This document shows, piece by piece, positions 16,383 through 22,560 of a stretch of 64,000 bases of DNA; the first letter of the stretch is position 1, and the number at the start of each line of letters is the position of its first letter. The notes under the pieces are model-generated. The model worked only from the letters and a program-made list of their open reading frames with translations. It was not told the DNA's origin and searched no databases. The DNA comes from Eubacterium limosum. Lineage in GTDB: Bacteria > Bacillota > Clostridia > Eubacteriales > Eubacteriaceae. The stretch lies in contig NZ_CP019962.1 of assembly GCF_000807675.2 (NCBI RefSeq), positions 1 to 64,000 of the forward strand, written 5' to 3'. A program made the position numbers and the translations under genes.

Positions 16383-16524
16383 GATGACTCACCTCCATCG
16401 TCTCCCGTACATACCGAAGCACAGTCTCAATATCTGCCGACAGGTGCGGGTTGCCTTTTAGCATCTTGATTTTATAGGCCTCAAGGCGTTTAGCCGCCTC
16501 AAGCACTTTTACGTTACGTTTCAT
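16366..16524 (-). CDS. Small phage protein (52 aa)
   Basis: Start set at ATG 16524 (MKRNVKVLEAAKRLEAYKIK) because GGAGGAAGACG lies directly before it; longer open sequence overlaps the zinc gene upstream. Mostly one helical hairpin, ending VSHRGRSI. Unknown function. Confidence 0.6.
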   Translation of the reverse strand: MKRNVKVLEAAKRLEAYKIKMLKGNPHLSADIETVLRYVRETMEVSHRGRSI

Positions 16525-16702
16525 CGTCTTCCTCCGCATCCACCCGCTCCACGCAGTTTTCACAGCCGAAAACCGCTCCAGAACAGTCCCGGTAAAAATA
16601 ATCGCACTCGCAGCCGCAGGCTGGGCAATGCGGCGGATATTCGATGTCCACATCGGGGTAACCGGTCTGGAGCGCTCTGGTAATGTCAGGATGCTCGATC
16701 AT
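16514..16702 (-). CDS. Zinc-ribbon-like phage protein (62 aa)
   Basis: 62 residues with HCPACGCECDYFYRDC and FGCENCVERV, giving two CxxC pairs plus additional Cys. A small rubredoxin-like zinc knuckle is likely. It overlaps both neighbours by 11-17 bases. Function unknown. Confidence 0.65.
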   Translation of the reverse strand: MIEHPDITRALQTGYPDVDIEYPPHCPACGCECDYFYRDCSGAVFGCENCVERVDAEEDDET

Positions 16703-17000
16703 TTCGCATCTCCTCAGCTATAGTAACGCTTTTTAACGCCTTTACACGCTGGAGCATTTCGGCAAGACTGATCTCGCTATAGCGCGATTCATTCACATCT
16801 AAATCAATTTCAGCTCGATATGTTTCTCCACTCTCGCCCAAAACCCATCCTTTAGGATGGACATCAATCTCAATTACAGAAACGTGTGGGCTTATATCAA
16901 GAAAAACACATAAATCCCCCTCCTTGTTTTTTTCTTCTCCGTTTATTTCCATTACAACATCAAAGATTTCCGTTAATATTTTTTTCTTTTCAATATCCAT
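16686..17000 (-). CDS. Hypothetical phage protein (104 aa)
   Basis: 104 residues, acidic. It begins MDIEKKKILTEIFDVVMEIN with a beta-rich centre (HVSVIEIDVHPKGWVLGESG). No recognised family. The gene overlaps the upstream zinc-ribbon gene by 11 bases. Confidence 0.6.
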   Translation of the reverse strand: MDIEKKKILTEIFDVVMEINGEEKNKEGDLCVFLDISPHVSVIEIDVHPKGWVLGESGETYRAEIDLDVNESRYSEISLAEMLQRVKALKSVTIAEEMRNDRAS

Positions 17001-17163
17001 TTTGCTTTCCTTTCCGCCGCTTCACCAGCGCCTCTTTGCGCTGTTTCCATGATTCCCGGACACAGTGCGGGCACACAAACGGCTCGTCTAAAATCGGCCA
17101 ATGCGACTCATAAATCAGGCCGCACTGGGTGCATTGCTTCTCATACGGAAAATACATTTGCAT
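16990..17163 (-). CDS. Zinc-ribbon phage protein (57 aa)
   Basis: Start at ATG 17163 behind TTTGGAGGAAAA. Reads MQMYFPYEKQCTQCGLIYES, then VCPHCVRESW and a basic tail KRRKGKQNGY. Two CxxC pairs (11/14 and 31/34) form a compact zinc ribbon; the basic tail suggests nucleic-acid binding. It overlaps the next gene by 11 bases. Confidence 0.65.
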   Translation of the reverse strand: MQMYFPYEKQCTQCGLIYESHWPILDEPFVCPHCVRESWKQRKEALVKRRKGKQNGY

Positions 17164-17209
17164 TTTTCCTCCAAAGGGTATATACTTTTATTAGTTAGTT
17201 TTGATATTG

Positions 17210-17243
17210 GCTGGGATGACGTGTGGGCGTCACCCGGCTTTTC
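17210..17243 (+). terminator. Hairpin with T-run on the plus strand
   Basis: GCTGGG-TGACG pairs with CGTCA-CCCGGC and is followed by TTTTCTTATT on the plus strand. All nearby genes read leftward, so it would stop an antisense transcript or act only as a hairpin in the leftward mRNA just after the SPFH gene (stop at 17247). Confidence 0.4.
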
Positions 17244-17246
17244 TTA

Positions 17247-18140
17247 TTAATTTCCTACAAAACTAGAAATGTCCAACATTGTATTGCCATCCATTACCTT
17301 TGGCATTTCGCCATTCCATTTATCAAGGAACTGTTTCTGTAAGACCTCTGGACTAATGGATTCCTGTAATTTTCGATTGGCTTCAGCTTCCGCATTGGCC
17401 TTTTCGATGTTTTTCTTGTTTTCTATTTCTTGCTGTTCATAAGCCAGTTGCGCTTTCTGTTTATCTGCGATGGCCGTTTTATAACTTTCCTCAAAATCGG
17501 CTTCGTTAATGGTTACCTTATTGATGTGTAAAACCCCTTCTCCATATTTGCCGTTAACGGAGTCTTGAAGGGCTTTACAGACCGCAGGCTCAATCATGCC
17601 ACGATTGGTTGCTTCCGCGTCCTGCAGCGTCGCTGAGGCGCTTTTGATGGCCGATGAAACCAATGCGTTGCTGATTAAAGATTCTTTATAATCCGCTACA
17701 TTCGCAAAAATCCATGCGGACTTTTCTGGCTCAATCTGGTAAGAAACCACAATGTTTTTGTACCAAATGGCGGTACGATTTGCGGTCTCTCCCCAAACCT
17801 GATCTTCGATCGTCTTGTCTTGAAGCTTGTTGTTCACGGTCTCGATTTGCTGAACAAATGGGATTTTAATGCTAAAACCGTTCTGTACAGGCTGATCGCT
17901 AATCTGTCCGAAAGTTGTTCGAACACCTGTGTAGCCTGTCTTAATCACAACAACCATTTGCGAAGAAACCAGGCATATCACACCTGCCAAAACAAGCGCC
18001 ATTACGGTCTTTCCGACTCTCTTTCTAGCCGCTTCCTTCTTTTCTGCTGCCATATAAAAAATCTTGTCTTCTTGCATATATTTAAAAACGAACGCGGCAA
18101 TAAGTAACAGCGCACCAAAAATTAATAAAATCCACATCAT
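17247..18140 (-). CDS. Prophage-encoded SPFH / prohibitin-family membrane protein
   Basis: 297 residues. Two N-terminal hydrophobic segments (about 3-20 and 47-64) precede the SPFH/Band_7 domain (VVVIKTGYTGVRTTFGQISD to about residue 215), then a charged coiled coil rich in E, K, A and Q (about 225-265) and a short hydrophobic C-terminus. Prohibitin-like proteins form ring or cage assemblies at the membrane and associate with proteases. In the phage it could scaffold lysogeny or replication functions at the membrane, or guard against superinfection; this is inference. A 440-base gene-free region lies upstream. Confidence 0.88.
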   Translation of the reverse strand: MMWILLIFGALLLIAAFVFKYMQEDKIFYMAAEKKEAARKRVGKTVMALVLAGVICLVSSQMVVVIKTGYTGVRTTFGQISDQPVQNGFSIKIPFVQQIETVNNKLQDKTIEDQVWGETANRTAIWYKNIVVSYQIEPEKSAWIFANVADYKESLISNALVSSAIKSASATLQDAEATNRGMIEPAVCKALQDSVNGKYGEGVLHINKVTINEADFEESYKTAIADKQKAQLAYEQQEIENKKNIEKANAEAEANRKLQESISPEVLQKQFLDKWNGEMPKVMDGNTMLDISSFVGN

Positions 18141-18461
18141 AATTTCTCTCCTTATTTAACCCGCGGTATTTTCCCCGCCGCGTTGCCGGTTTTCAAAATC
18201 CATTAAAGCAATTCAGGCAGACCACCCGCTGCCGTGCCGGGATTGCCCGTAGGCAATGACAAAATCATTACTCATTTTTTTACGACTTAAATTGGAGTGA
18301 GCGGATTACCCGACGCTCCCCGGGACTGTTAATAAATAGCTTTACAAACCGATTTAGTTTTTTTTATTTCCGCGTTTTGAGCCTGCGGATAAGGCTTAAC
18401 TTAAAGTGGTAATATGGCGTCGCACGGCTTTGCTAGGGTGGAATCCCTGTGTATAAGATCA
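18141..18461. other. Gene-free region upstream of the SPFH gene
   Basis: No convincing gene. It holds a hairpin GGAG(TGA)GCG/CGCTCC near 18295-18322 and a GC-rich block near 18165-18250. A 20-codon minus ORF at 18213-18275 looks like the start of a phage primase-type protein and may be a relic. The SPFH ribosome site (AAGGAGAGAAATT) is at its left end. Confidence 0.4.
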
Positions 18462-18490
18462 TTGTTTTTTCTCCGTTTCTGTGGTAGAAT
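18462..18490 (+). promoter_or_regulatory. Promoter of a rightward small RNA in the prophage
   Basis: TTGTTT at 18462-18467 and TAGAAT at 18485-18490, spaced by 17 bases, with a TG one base before the -10 (extended -10). It faces right, against all neighbouring leftward genes, and is followed within 100 bases by a terminator. Confidence 0.65.
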
Positions 18491-18496
18491 AATCGT

Positions 18497-18584
18497 GTCG
18501 TTTACTACATGGTCTCTTTATAGCAAAATTGCTTTGGAGACCCGAGGCCCCACTCATAGCACACTCTTTTTATGGGGCCTTTTT
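18497..18584 (+). ncRNA. Candidate prophage small RNA (about 88 nt)
   Basis: The transcript predicted from the promoter at 18462-18490 contains a hairpin with GGTCTC at 18511-18516 pairing with GAGACC at 18537-18542 (inner AGCAA/TTGCT pairs). A terminator follows: GGCCCCA 18546-18552 with TGGGGCC 18573-18579 and five T. No ORF or ribosome site is present. It is encoded opposite to the early operon, and its end overlaps the stop of a small membrane-peptide gene. A regulator of lysogeny acting by base pairing is plausible; the target is unknown. Confidence 0.6.
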
Positions 18585-18726
18585 ATTTGTTAAAATCTTT
18601 TGCAACCACGATCACCAACCAGGCGATTGTTCCAATTCCAATCCCGATCAACCCAAGCGCAAAACCGTAAATCTTTGCGCCTGTCTGGCATAACGAAATC
18701 AAAATTTCCAACATCAATCCTTCCAT
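18583..18726 (-). CDS. Small membrane peptide of the prophage (47 aa)
   Basis: Reads MEGLMLEILISLCQTGAKIY followed by a Gly/Ile-rich transmembrane stretch (FALGLIGIGIGTIAWLVIVV). Single-span. It overlaps the upstream peptide gene by 13 bases. The stop lies in the terminator of the opposite-strand small RNA. Function unknown. Confidence 0.55.
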   Translation of the reverse strand: MEGLMLEILISLCQTGAKIYGFALGLIGIGIGTIAWLVIVVAKDFNK

Positions 18727-18815
18727 AGCCACCCCTTCCGGACTACCAGGCAGATGCCGCTGTAGACAGCGATGCCGAGGAGGACGAAGGGTAGGCCTGC
18801 TGTTGATAGGTTCAT
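18714..18815 (-). CDS. Small membrane peptide of the prophage (33 aa)
   Basis: Reads MNLSTAGLPFVLLGIAVYSG then ICLVVRKGWLWKD, a single hydrophobic span with a basic end. Its ATG overlaps the upstream stop as ATGA, which supports translation by coupling. Function unknown. Confidence 0.5.
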   Translation of the reverse strand: MNLSTAGLPFVLLGIAVYSGICLVVRKGWLWKD

Positions 18816-18943
18816 GCGATCCCCTCCAGTTCCATGATCTTTATAGCCGTTTCCAGTGCCGATTTTCCGCTATTTTCTTTCAAAGCTTTATCCAGCCGTC
18901 GGTAGAGTTTTTCTAAGGCTTTCGCTTTTTCAATATCGTTCAT
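18812..18943 (-). CDS. Small helical prophage protein (43 aa)
   Basis: Reads MNDIEKAKALEKLYRRLDKA and continues as a charged amphipathic helix ending LEGIA. The ATG at 18943 overlaps the stop of the excisionase-like gene. No family recognised. Confidence 0.5.
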   Translation of the reverse strand: MNDIEKAKALEKLYRRLDKALKENSGKSALETAIKIMELEGIA

Positions 18944-19158
18944 GAGGCGGCCTCCTGATCAAAAGTTCCATGATGCCCGATATACTCTTCCAACAGCTTT
19001 GGTGAAATATGGTACGTGTATTTTCCTCCTGGGTTCTGCACAAAAGAGCCAATATTCAAGGTTCCCTGCCGCATTGCTCGTCTTACATAGTCTTCAGTAG
19101 CACATAAGCGTTCAGCCGCCTCTTTCACCGAAAGGCGTTTTTCCGGATCATATCTCAT
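18940..19158 (-). CDS. Excisionase-like winged-HTH protein
   Basis: 72 residues. The start MRYDPEKRLSVKEAAERLCA, with TEDYVRRAMRQGTLNIGSFV following, is the MerR-type HTH of excisionase / helix-turn-helix DNA-binding proteins. A beta hairpin (KYTYHISPKLLEEYI) completes the wing. It is transcribed from the Cro side of the switch and may act as Xis for the integrase encoded on the opposite arm, or as an early repressor. A structured leader lies upstream at 19178-19304. Confidence 0.7.
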   Translation of the reverse strand: MRYDPEKRLSVKEAAERLCATEDYVRRAMRQGTLNIGSFVQNPGGKYTYHISPKLLEEYIGHHGTFDQEAAS

Positions 19159-19177
19159 TCTGTTTTCCTTTCCCCCA

Positions 19178-19304
19178 CCGGTACGATTAACAGGGCCGCG
19201 TTATGGTAAAAGTCTGTTAGCGTGTGTTTAACCAAGGCAAGCTTGATACGTTCTATATTTTGAGGAGGATTTAACGAGGGTTGCGACCCTGTTAATGCTA
19301 CCGG
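19178..19304. other. Structured leader with competing stems between Cro-like and Xis-like genes
   Basis: An 18-base arm at 19178-19195 (CCGGTACGATTAACAGGG) is the near-perfect inverse complement (16 of 18) of 19287-19304. The right arm also pairs locally with 19271-19281 (TTAACGAGGGT with ACCCTGTTAA), so the two folds exclude each other. The region sits in the leader of the excisionase-like gene on the leftward mRNA. The arrangement recalls phage C4 antisense-type control; this is inference. Confidence 0.55.
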
Positions 19305-19316
19305 CGGGTTTTTGAT

Positions 19317-19505
19317 TTAATCTTCTAAAAAATACTCAATCGGAACACCAAAGTAATCGGCGAGAATTTTTAGTTTGTCGATCTTTGGAACACTTCTCCC
19401 CGTTTTCCAATCTGAAAGTGTTGCTGTGGAAATTCCCGTTTCTTTTGCTACCTTATATGATGTAATCTTATACTTTTCTAGCAACATTTCGTATTTTCTA
19501 TACAC
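19317..19505 (-). CDS. Cro-like Xre repressor, GTG start
   Basis: 62 residues, a single HTH_3 domain (YKVAKETGISTATLSDWKTG, then DYFGVPIEYFLED). The start is GTG at 19505 behind GGGGGGAAAGG; the alternative ATG six codons later would remove the first helix. It closely resembles both HTH copies of the divergent repressor, so the three probably recognise the same operators. Expected to control the early leftward promoter. Confidence 0.85.
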   Translation of the reverse strand: MYRKYEMLLEKYKITSYKVAKETGISTATLSDWKTGRSVPKIDKLKILADYFGVPIEYFLED

Positions 19506-19539
19506 TCCTTTCCCCCCTTTCTACAAAATAGCTTGCAAG

Positions 19540-19703
19540 TATTACGGAAATGTGATATATTTTAGTTGCGAAACAAAAACAAATATCACATTTATCCGTG
19601 ACACTCGACTATCTTTTATATACCTCGGTTTTCCTTGGTATGCTGTAACTATATCACGCATTTCTTAGATAGTCAAGGTGTTTTATCACGTATTTCTTTG
19701 ATA
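19540..19703. promoter_or_regulatory. Lysogeny switch operators (four TATCAC-type sites)
   Basis: The 230-base divergent gap holds four related sites: TATTACGGAAATGTGATA at 19540-19557 (reverse orientation), TATCACATTTATCC from 19584, TATCACGCATTTCTTAGATA at 19652-19671 and TATCACGTATTTCTTTGATA at 19684-19703. The last two are 32 bases apart, about three helical turns. They are the likely binding sites for the Xre proteins on either side and probably overlap both promoters, whose elements I could not place with confidence. Confidence 0.65.
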
Positions 19704-19736
19704 TTGTTAATTTAATATGATACGGAGAGATAAATT

Positions 19737-20348
19737 ATGTATGAACGCTTTGCGCTTTTATTAGCTGAAAATAACGTTACCCCATACAGAGTGTCAAAGG
19801 ATACGGGTATAGCCACTGCAACCTTATCCGATTGGAAAAACGGCAGAAGCACTCCTAAGAATGACAAGCTTCAAAAAATTGCCGACTATTTCAATGTCTC
19901 ATTAGATTGGCTTACTGGAAATTCAGATTATAGAAATGTGCAAGATTTAATTAAATCTGAGTCAAATGACAACGGATACCTTGCTTTTTCGAAACTTTTA
20001 AATGAGAGGGGCGTAACAGCCTATAAAGTATCAAAAGAAACAGGGGTTACCCAATCCACTTTAAGTGACTGGAAGAGAGGGCGCAGTACCCCAAAAACAG
20101 ATAATATGAAAAAAATCGCTGATTATTTTGGTGTCTCAATCGATTATCTTATGACCGGAAAAGAATCCAACGACGAGAATACCTCTACCGAAAAAGACTA
20201 CGCTAAAAACGAAACCGAAAGAAAATTACTTGTGCTTTGTCGAAAAGCAAATGATGTTTCAGAGGAAGAACGCGAAGATATCATTAATCTCTTTGAGAAT
20301 ACAATTGATTTATACTTAAAAGCCAAAGGAATCAAAGGTGATGAATAA
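19737..20348 (+). CDS. Tandem-HTH phage repressor (CI-like)
   Basis: 203 residues with two complete HTH_3 domains. The first is at about 3-58 (YRVSKDTGIATATLSDWKNG) and the second at about 83-138 (YKVSKETGVTQSTLSDWKRG), each followed by a near-identical DYFxVSxDxL segment. The C-terminal 60 residues are charged and helical, with no LexA-type protease domain. The next gene, an ImmA-like protease, overlaps its end, so induction should work through ImmA cleavage as in ICEBs1 and related phages. Two HTH copies in one chain could bridge two operators. Confidence 0.88.
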   Translation: MYERFALLLAENNVTPYRVSKDTGIATATLSDWKNGRSTPKNDKLQKIADYFNVSLDWLTGNSDYRNVQDLIKSESNDNGYLAFSKLLNERGVTAYKVSKETGVTQSTLSDWKRGRSTPKTDNMKKIADYFGVSIDYLMTGKESNDENTSTEKDYAKNETERKLLVLCRKANDVSEEEREDIINLFENTIDLYLKAKGIKGDE

Positions 20349-21051
20349 CGGTTATGCGAAAAAGCCGGACTTTGACAAGTGTATCGAGGCCGCCACAGAC
20401 CTACTCTACCGACAGGATGACCTTTTCATATTTCATCTTGACATAAGAAAATTAAAGTATGACCGAACCATATATTTTGATTCTGTTCAAGGTTATTGTG
20501 TACGGGTTGGTGTTCCGATCCGGCGGGTAATGTTTGGGAAAAACAGACTTCTTAAAGAAGGATGTACCGTTAAAGGCGATGATTTTTATCTTGTACTCTA
20601 TAATGAAGACCGTCGTTCCTTTGAGCGGCAGCAATGGACCATGGCGCACGAAATTGGCCACATTTATTTAGAGCACGAAAAAGACGAAGATAAAGAAGAA
20701 GCAGAGGCGCATTGCTTCACCGGACAGTTGTTTATGCCCGACTACAGCCTATACCGGATCGTCAAGGATTTTAATGGCGCCTGTGCTGATATAGCCGAGA
20801 TATTCCGAGTCTCAAATGCCGCCGCCCAAAGAAGATGGAACACCTTTTTCAGAAAAAGAACCGTCCATGCCGGAAAAAAAGATCAGGCCATCTGGGAAAT
20901 GCAGAGAGAAAAAGTAGAACTGTATTTTTACTGTAAACAAAACGGGCTTGCCTTTAATCGCGAATTTTTTAAATATGGAAAGAAACGGGACCTTCTAAAA
21001 ACAGCAGATGTGATCAGCTCATTTTCAGAACTTTCAAATCTTTTTGTTTAA
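20341..21051 (+). CDS. ImmA/IrrE-type metallopeptidase
   Basis: About 236 residues from the ATG at 20341 (a GTG at 20338 is also possible). The zinc-binding HEIGH is at about residues 103-107, with the third ligand expected among the Glu residues of EEAEAHCF about 16 positions later. The LFMP segment that follows is typical of the ImmA/IrrE domain. In ICEBs1, ImmA cleaves the repressor ImmR to start induction. Overlap with the repressor gene supports the same partnership here. Confidence 0.88.
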   Translation: MNNGYAKKPDFDKCIEAATDLLYRQDDLFIFHLDIRKLKYDRTIYFDSVQGYCVRVGVPIRRVMFGKNRLLKEGCTVKGDDFYLVLYNEDRRSFERQQWTMAHEIGHIYLEHEKDEDKEEAEAHCFTGQLFMPDYSLYRIVKDFNGACADIAEIFRVSNAAAQRRWNTFFRKRTVHAGKKDQAIWEMQREKVELYFYCKQNGLAFNREFFKYGKKRDLLKTADVISSFSELSNLFV

Positions 21052-21130
21052 CAAAAAACTCTTCCATTCTGCCGACATTGAGATAGTGATATGATACTAG
21101 GACAAAACTTTAGTAAAATGCTAGAAAACA

Positions 21131-21159
21131 TTTTCATCTATCCTCTATTAGTGTATAAT
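21131..21159 (+). promoter_or_regulatory. Promoter of the Ltp-like / PH-domain lysogenic genes
   Basis: TTTTCA at 21131-21136 and TATAAT at 21154-21159, spaced 17 bases, followed by TTTTTAGGAGGAAAAAG before the ATG at 21192. It gives the Ltp-like gene its own start, apart from the repressor operon. Confidence 0.6.
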
Positions 21160-21191
21160 GATAATATCTATATTTTTAGGAGGAAAAAGAA

Positions 21192-21815
21192 ATGAATGAA
21201 GAAATGAACAACGGCGGTAGTGTTGAAAAAACACCTTTTTACAAGAAGAATTGGTTTGTAATTTTACTGATCATCTTTATACCACCCGCTGGGCTCATTA
21301 TGATGTGGGTTAATAAGCAATTTGGAAAAACAGCAAGAATTGTATTAACAATAGTTCTTGCTATTTATTCGATCATTTGGTTGACCACATTGTTCACTCC
21401 CAAGCCAACACAAACAACACAGCCAGAACCAACCACACAAAGTCAAGCGCAGCCAAGTGCTAACGTGTCCGCAACCGCAGCACCGACACCTGAACCGACA
21501 CCTGCTGTTCCAACAGAGTATAAATCGGCTCTAAAAAAAGCTAAATCTTACAGTGACACCATGTACATGTCAAAACAGGGTCTTTATGATCAACTCACAT
21601 CGGAGTACGGAGAAAAATTTTCAGCTGAAGCTGCCCAATATGCGGTTGACAATTTAGATGCGGACTATAATTACAATGCCTTGCAAAAAGCTAAATCATA
21701 CCAAGAAACCATGTCCATGTCCCCAGAAGCAATCAGGGATCAATTAACGTCTGAATACGGTGAAAAGTTCACCCAAGAAGAAGCGGATTACGCAATTGCT
21801 AATCTTCCGCAATAA
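21192..21815 (+). CDS. Membrane-anchored Ltp-type protein, superinfection-exclusion candidate
   Basis: 207 residues. Hydrophobic segments at about 21-38 and 48-68 anchor the protein; a Pro/Thr-rich linker (70-108) follows. Then come two Ltp-type repeats of about 45 residues (ALKKAKSYSDTMYMSKQGLY and ALQKAKSYQETMSMSPEAIR, each with QLTSEYGEKF). These repeats form the helix-turn-helix domain of Ltp of Streptococcus phage TP-J34, which blocks DNA injection by other phages. The lipobox of the classic form is absent and is replaced by transmembrane segments. Expression during lysogeny fits. Confidence 0.8.
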   Translation: MNEEMNNGGSVEKTPFYKKNWFVILLIIFIPPAGLIMMWVNKQFGKTARIVLTIVLAIYSIIWLTTLFTPKPTQTTQPEPTTQSQAQPSANVSATAAPTPEPTPAVPTEYKSALKKAKSYSDTMYMSKQGLYDQLTSEYGEKFSAEAAQYAVDNLDADYNYNALQKAKSYQETMSMSPEAIRDQLTSEYGEKFTQEEADYAIANLPQ

Positions 21816-21820
21816 GTAAA

Positions 21821-21852
21821 ATCGTCCCTGTGTTTTGATGAACAGGGACGAT
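21821..21852 (+). terminator. Hairpin terminator after the Ltp-like gene
   Basis: An 11-bp stem (ATCGTCCCTGT with ACAGGGACGAT) around a 10-base loop. The following T-run is weak (CACTCAATTTC), so termination may be partial and allow the PH-domain gene to be read. Confidence 0.55.
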
Positions 21853-21898
21853 CACTCAATTTCTACAAAAGCTACTAAAAAAGAATAATCAGGAGGAA

Positions 21899-22393
21899 AT
21901 GATGGCTTTAAAAGATTTAATGGACAAAACCAGCAATCTGATGGAAAAAACATCAAAATCAGCAGGCGGCGGAATTGCTCAAGGATTAATGGGAAACGCC
22001 CAGGAAATGAACAAGGAAAAGGTACAGTCTGAATACGGTATGTATTTAATGTCTGGTGAAACGGTAAAAATCGGGTATCAACTACTGAGAGACGTTTTTG
22101 TTGTTACTGATCGCCGGATCATTGATTTTGACAAGCAAGGCGCTACAGGTAAAAAAATGAGCATCAAGTCGATTTATCTTGATTCAATCGTAGGCGTTGA
22201 AGCTGAGACCGCTGGCGCTGGTATTGATGATAGTGAAATCACTATTCGCTATATTACGACCCCGTACCATAAAGCGCACTCATTAAGCATGGACTCTCGC
22301 AAATTCGAATTTCCAAAAAAATATGATATAACCAATCTGTATAATCATTTACAGCAGATTGCTTATGATAATTACGTTCGTATAAACCAGTAA
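21899..22393 (+). CDS. PH-domain protein of the prophage
   Basis: 164 residues. An N-terminal amphipathic helical segment (KDLMDKTSNLMEKTSKSAGG, then a short Gly-rich link) precedes a bacterial PH-like domain (GETVKIGYQLLRDVFVVTDRRII to DITNLYNHLQQI). Such domains occur in membrane-associated bacterial proteins such as YvbH. It follows the Ltp-like gene behind AGGAGGAA and may be cargo that changes the lysogen envelope. Exact function unknown. Confidence 0.75.
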   Translation: MMALKDLMDKTSNLMEKTSKSAGGGIAQGLMGNAQEMNKEKVQSEYGMYLMSGETVKIGYQLLRDVFVVTDRRIIDFDKQGATGKKMSIKSIYLDSIVGVEAETAGAGIDDSEITIRYITTPYHKAHSLSMDSRKFEFPKKYDITNLYNHLQQIAYDNYVRINQ

Positions 22394-22403
22394 ATAAAAA
22401 TAA

Positions 22404-22531
22404 CGCCCCCTACCCTGCAAGGTAAGAGGCGATAACATAGATTCCCGGGATAGGACCGGTACAATCTACCCTAAGCAAGTTAATTGTACCACATTATCCC
22501 GGTATTTTCCAATATACCGGGCATTTTTATG
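22404..22531 (+). promoter_or_regulatory. Structured leader / attenuator upstream of the integrase
   Basis: A hairpin at 22404-22431 is followed by a nested pair: CCGGGATA 22445-22452 with TATCCCGG 22495-22502, enclosing GGTACAAT 22458-22465 with ATTGTACC 22483-22490. The strand 22498-22502 is also the left arm of a terminator: CCCGGTAT 22498-22505 with ATACCGGG 22514-22521, then CATTTTT. The two folds cannot coexist, the logic of a riboswitch or attenuator. The integrase start lies 30 bases downstream. The RNA class is not one I recognise. Confidence 0.65.
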
Positions 22532-22560
22532 CCCAAAAACAGAAAAAGGAGTGATATTTT

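Noticed and set aside
18213-18275. Twenty-codon ORF resembling the start of a phage primase protein
   Set aside because: Too short and no ribosome site; at most a relic.
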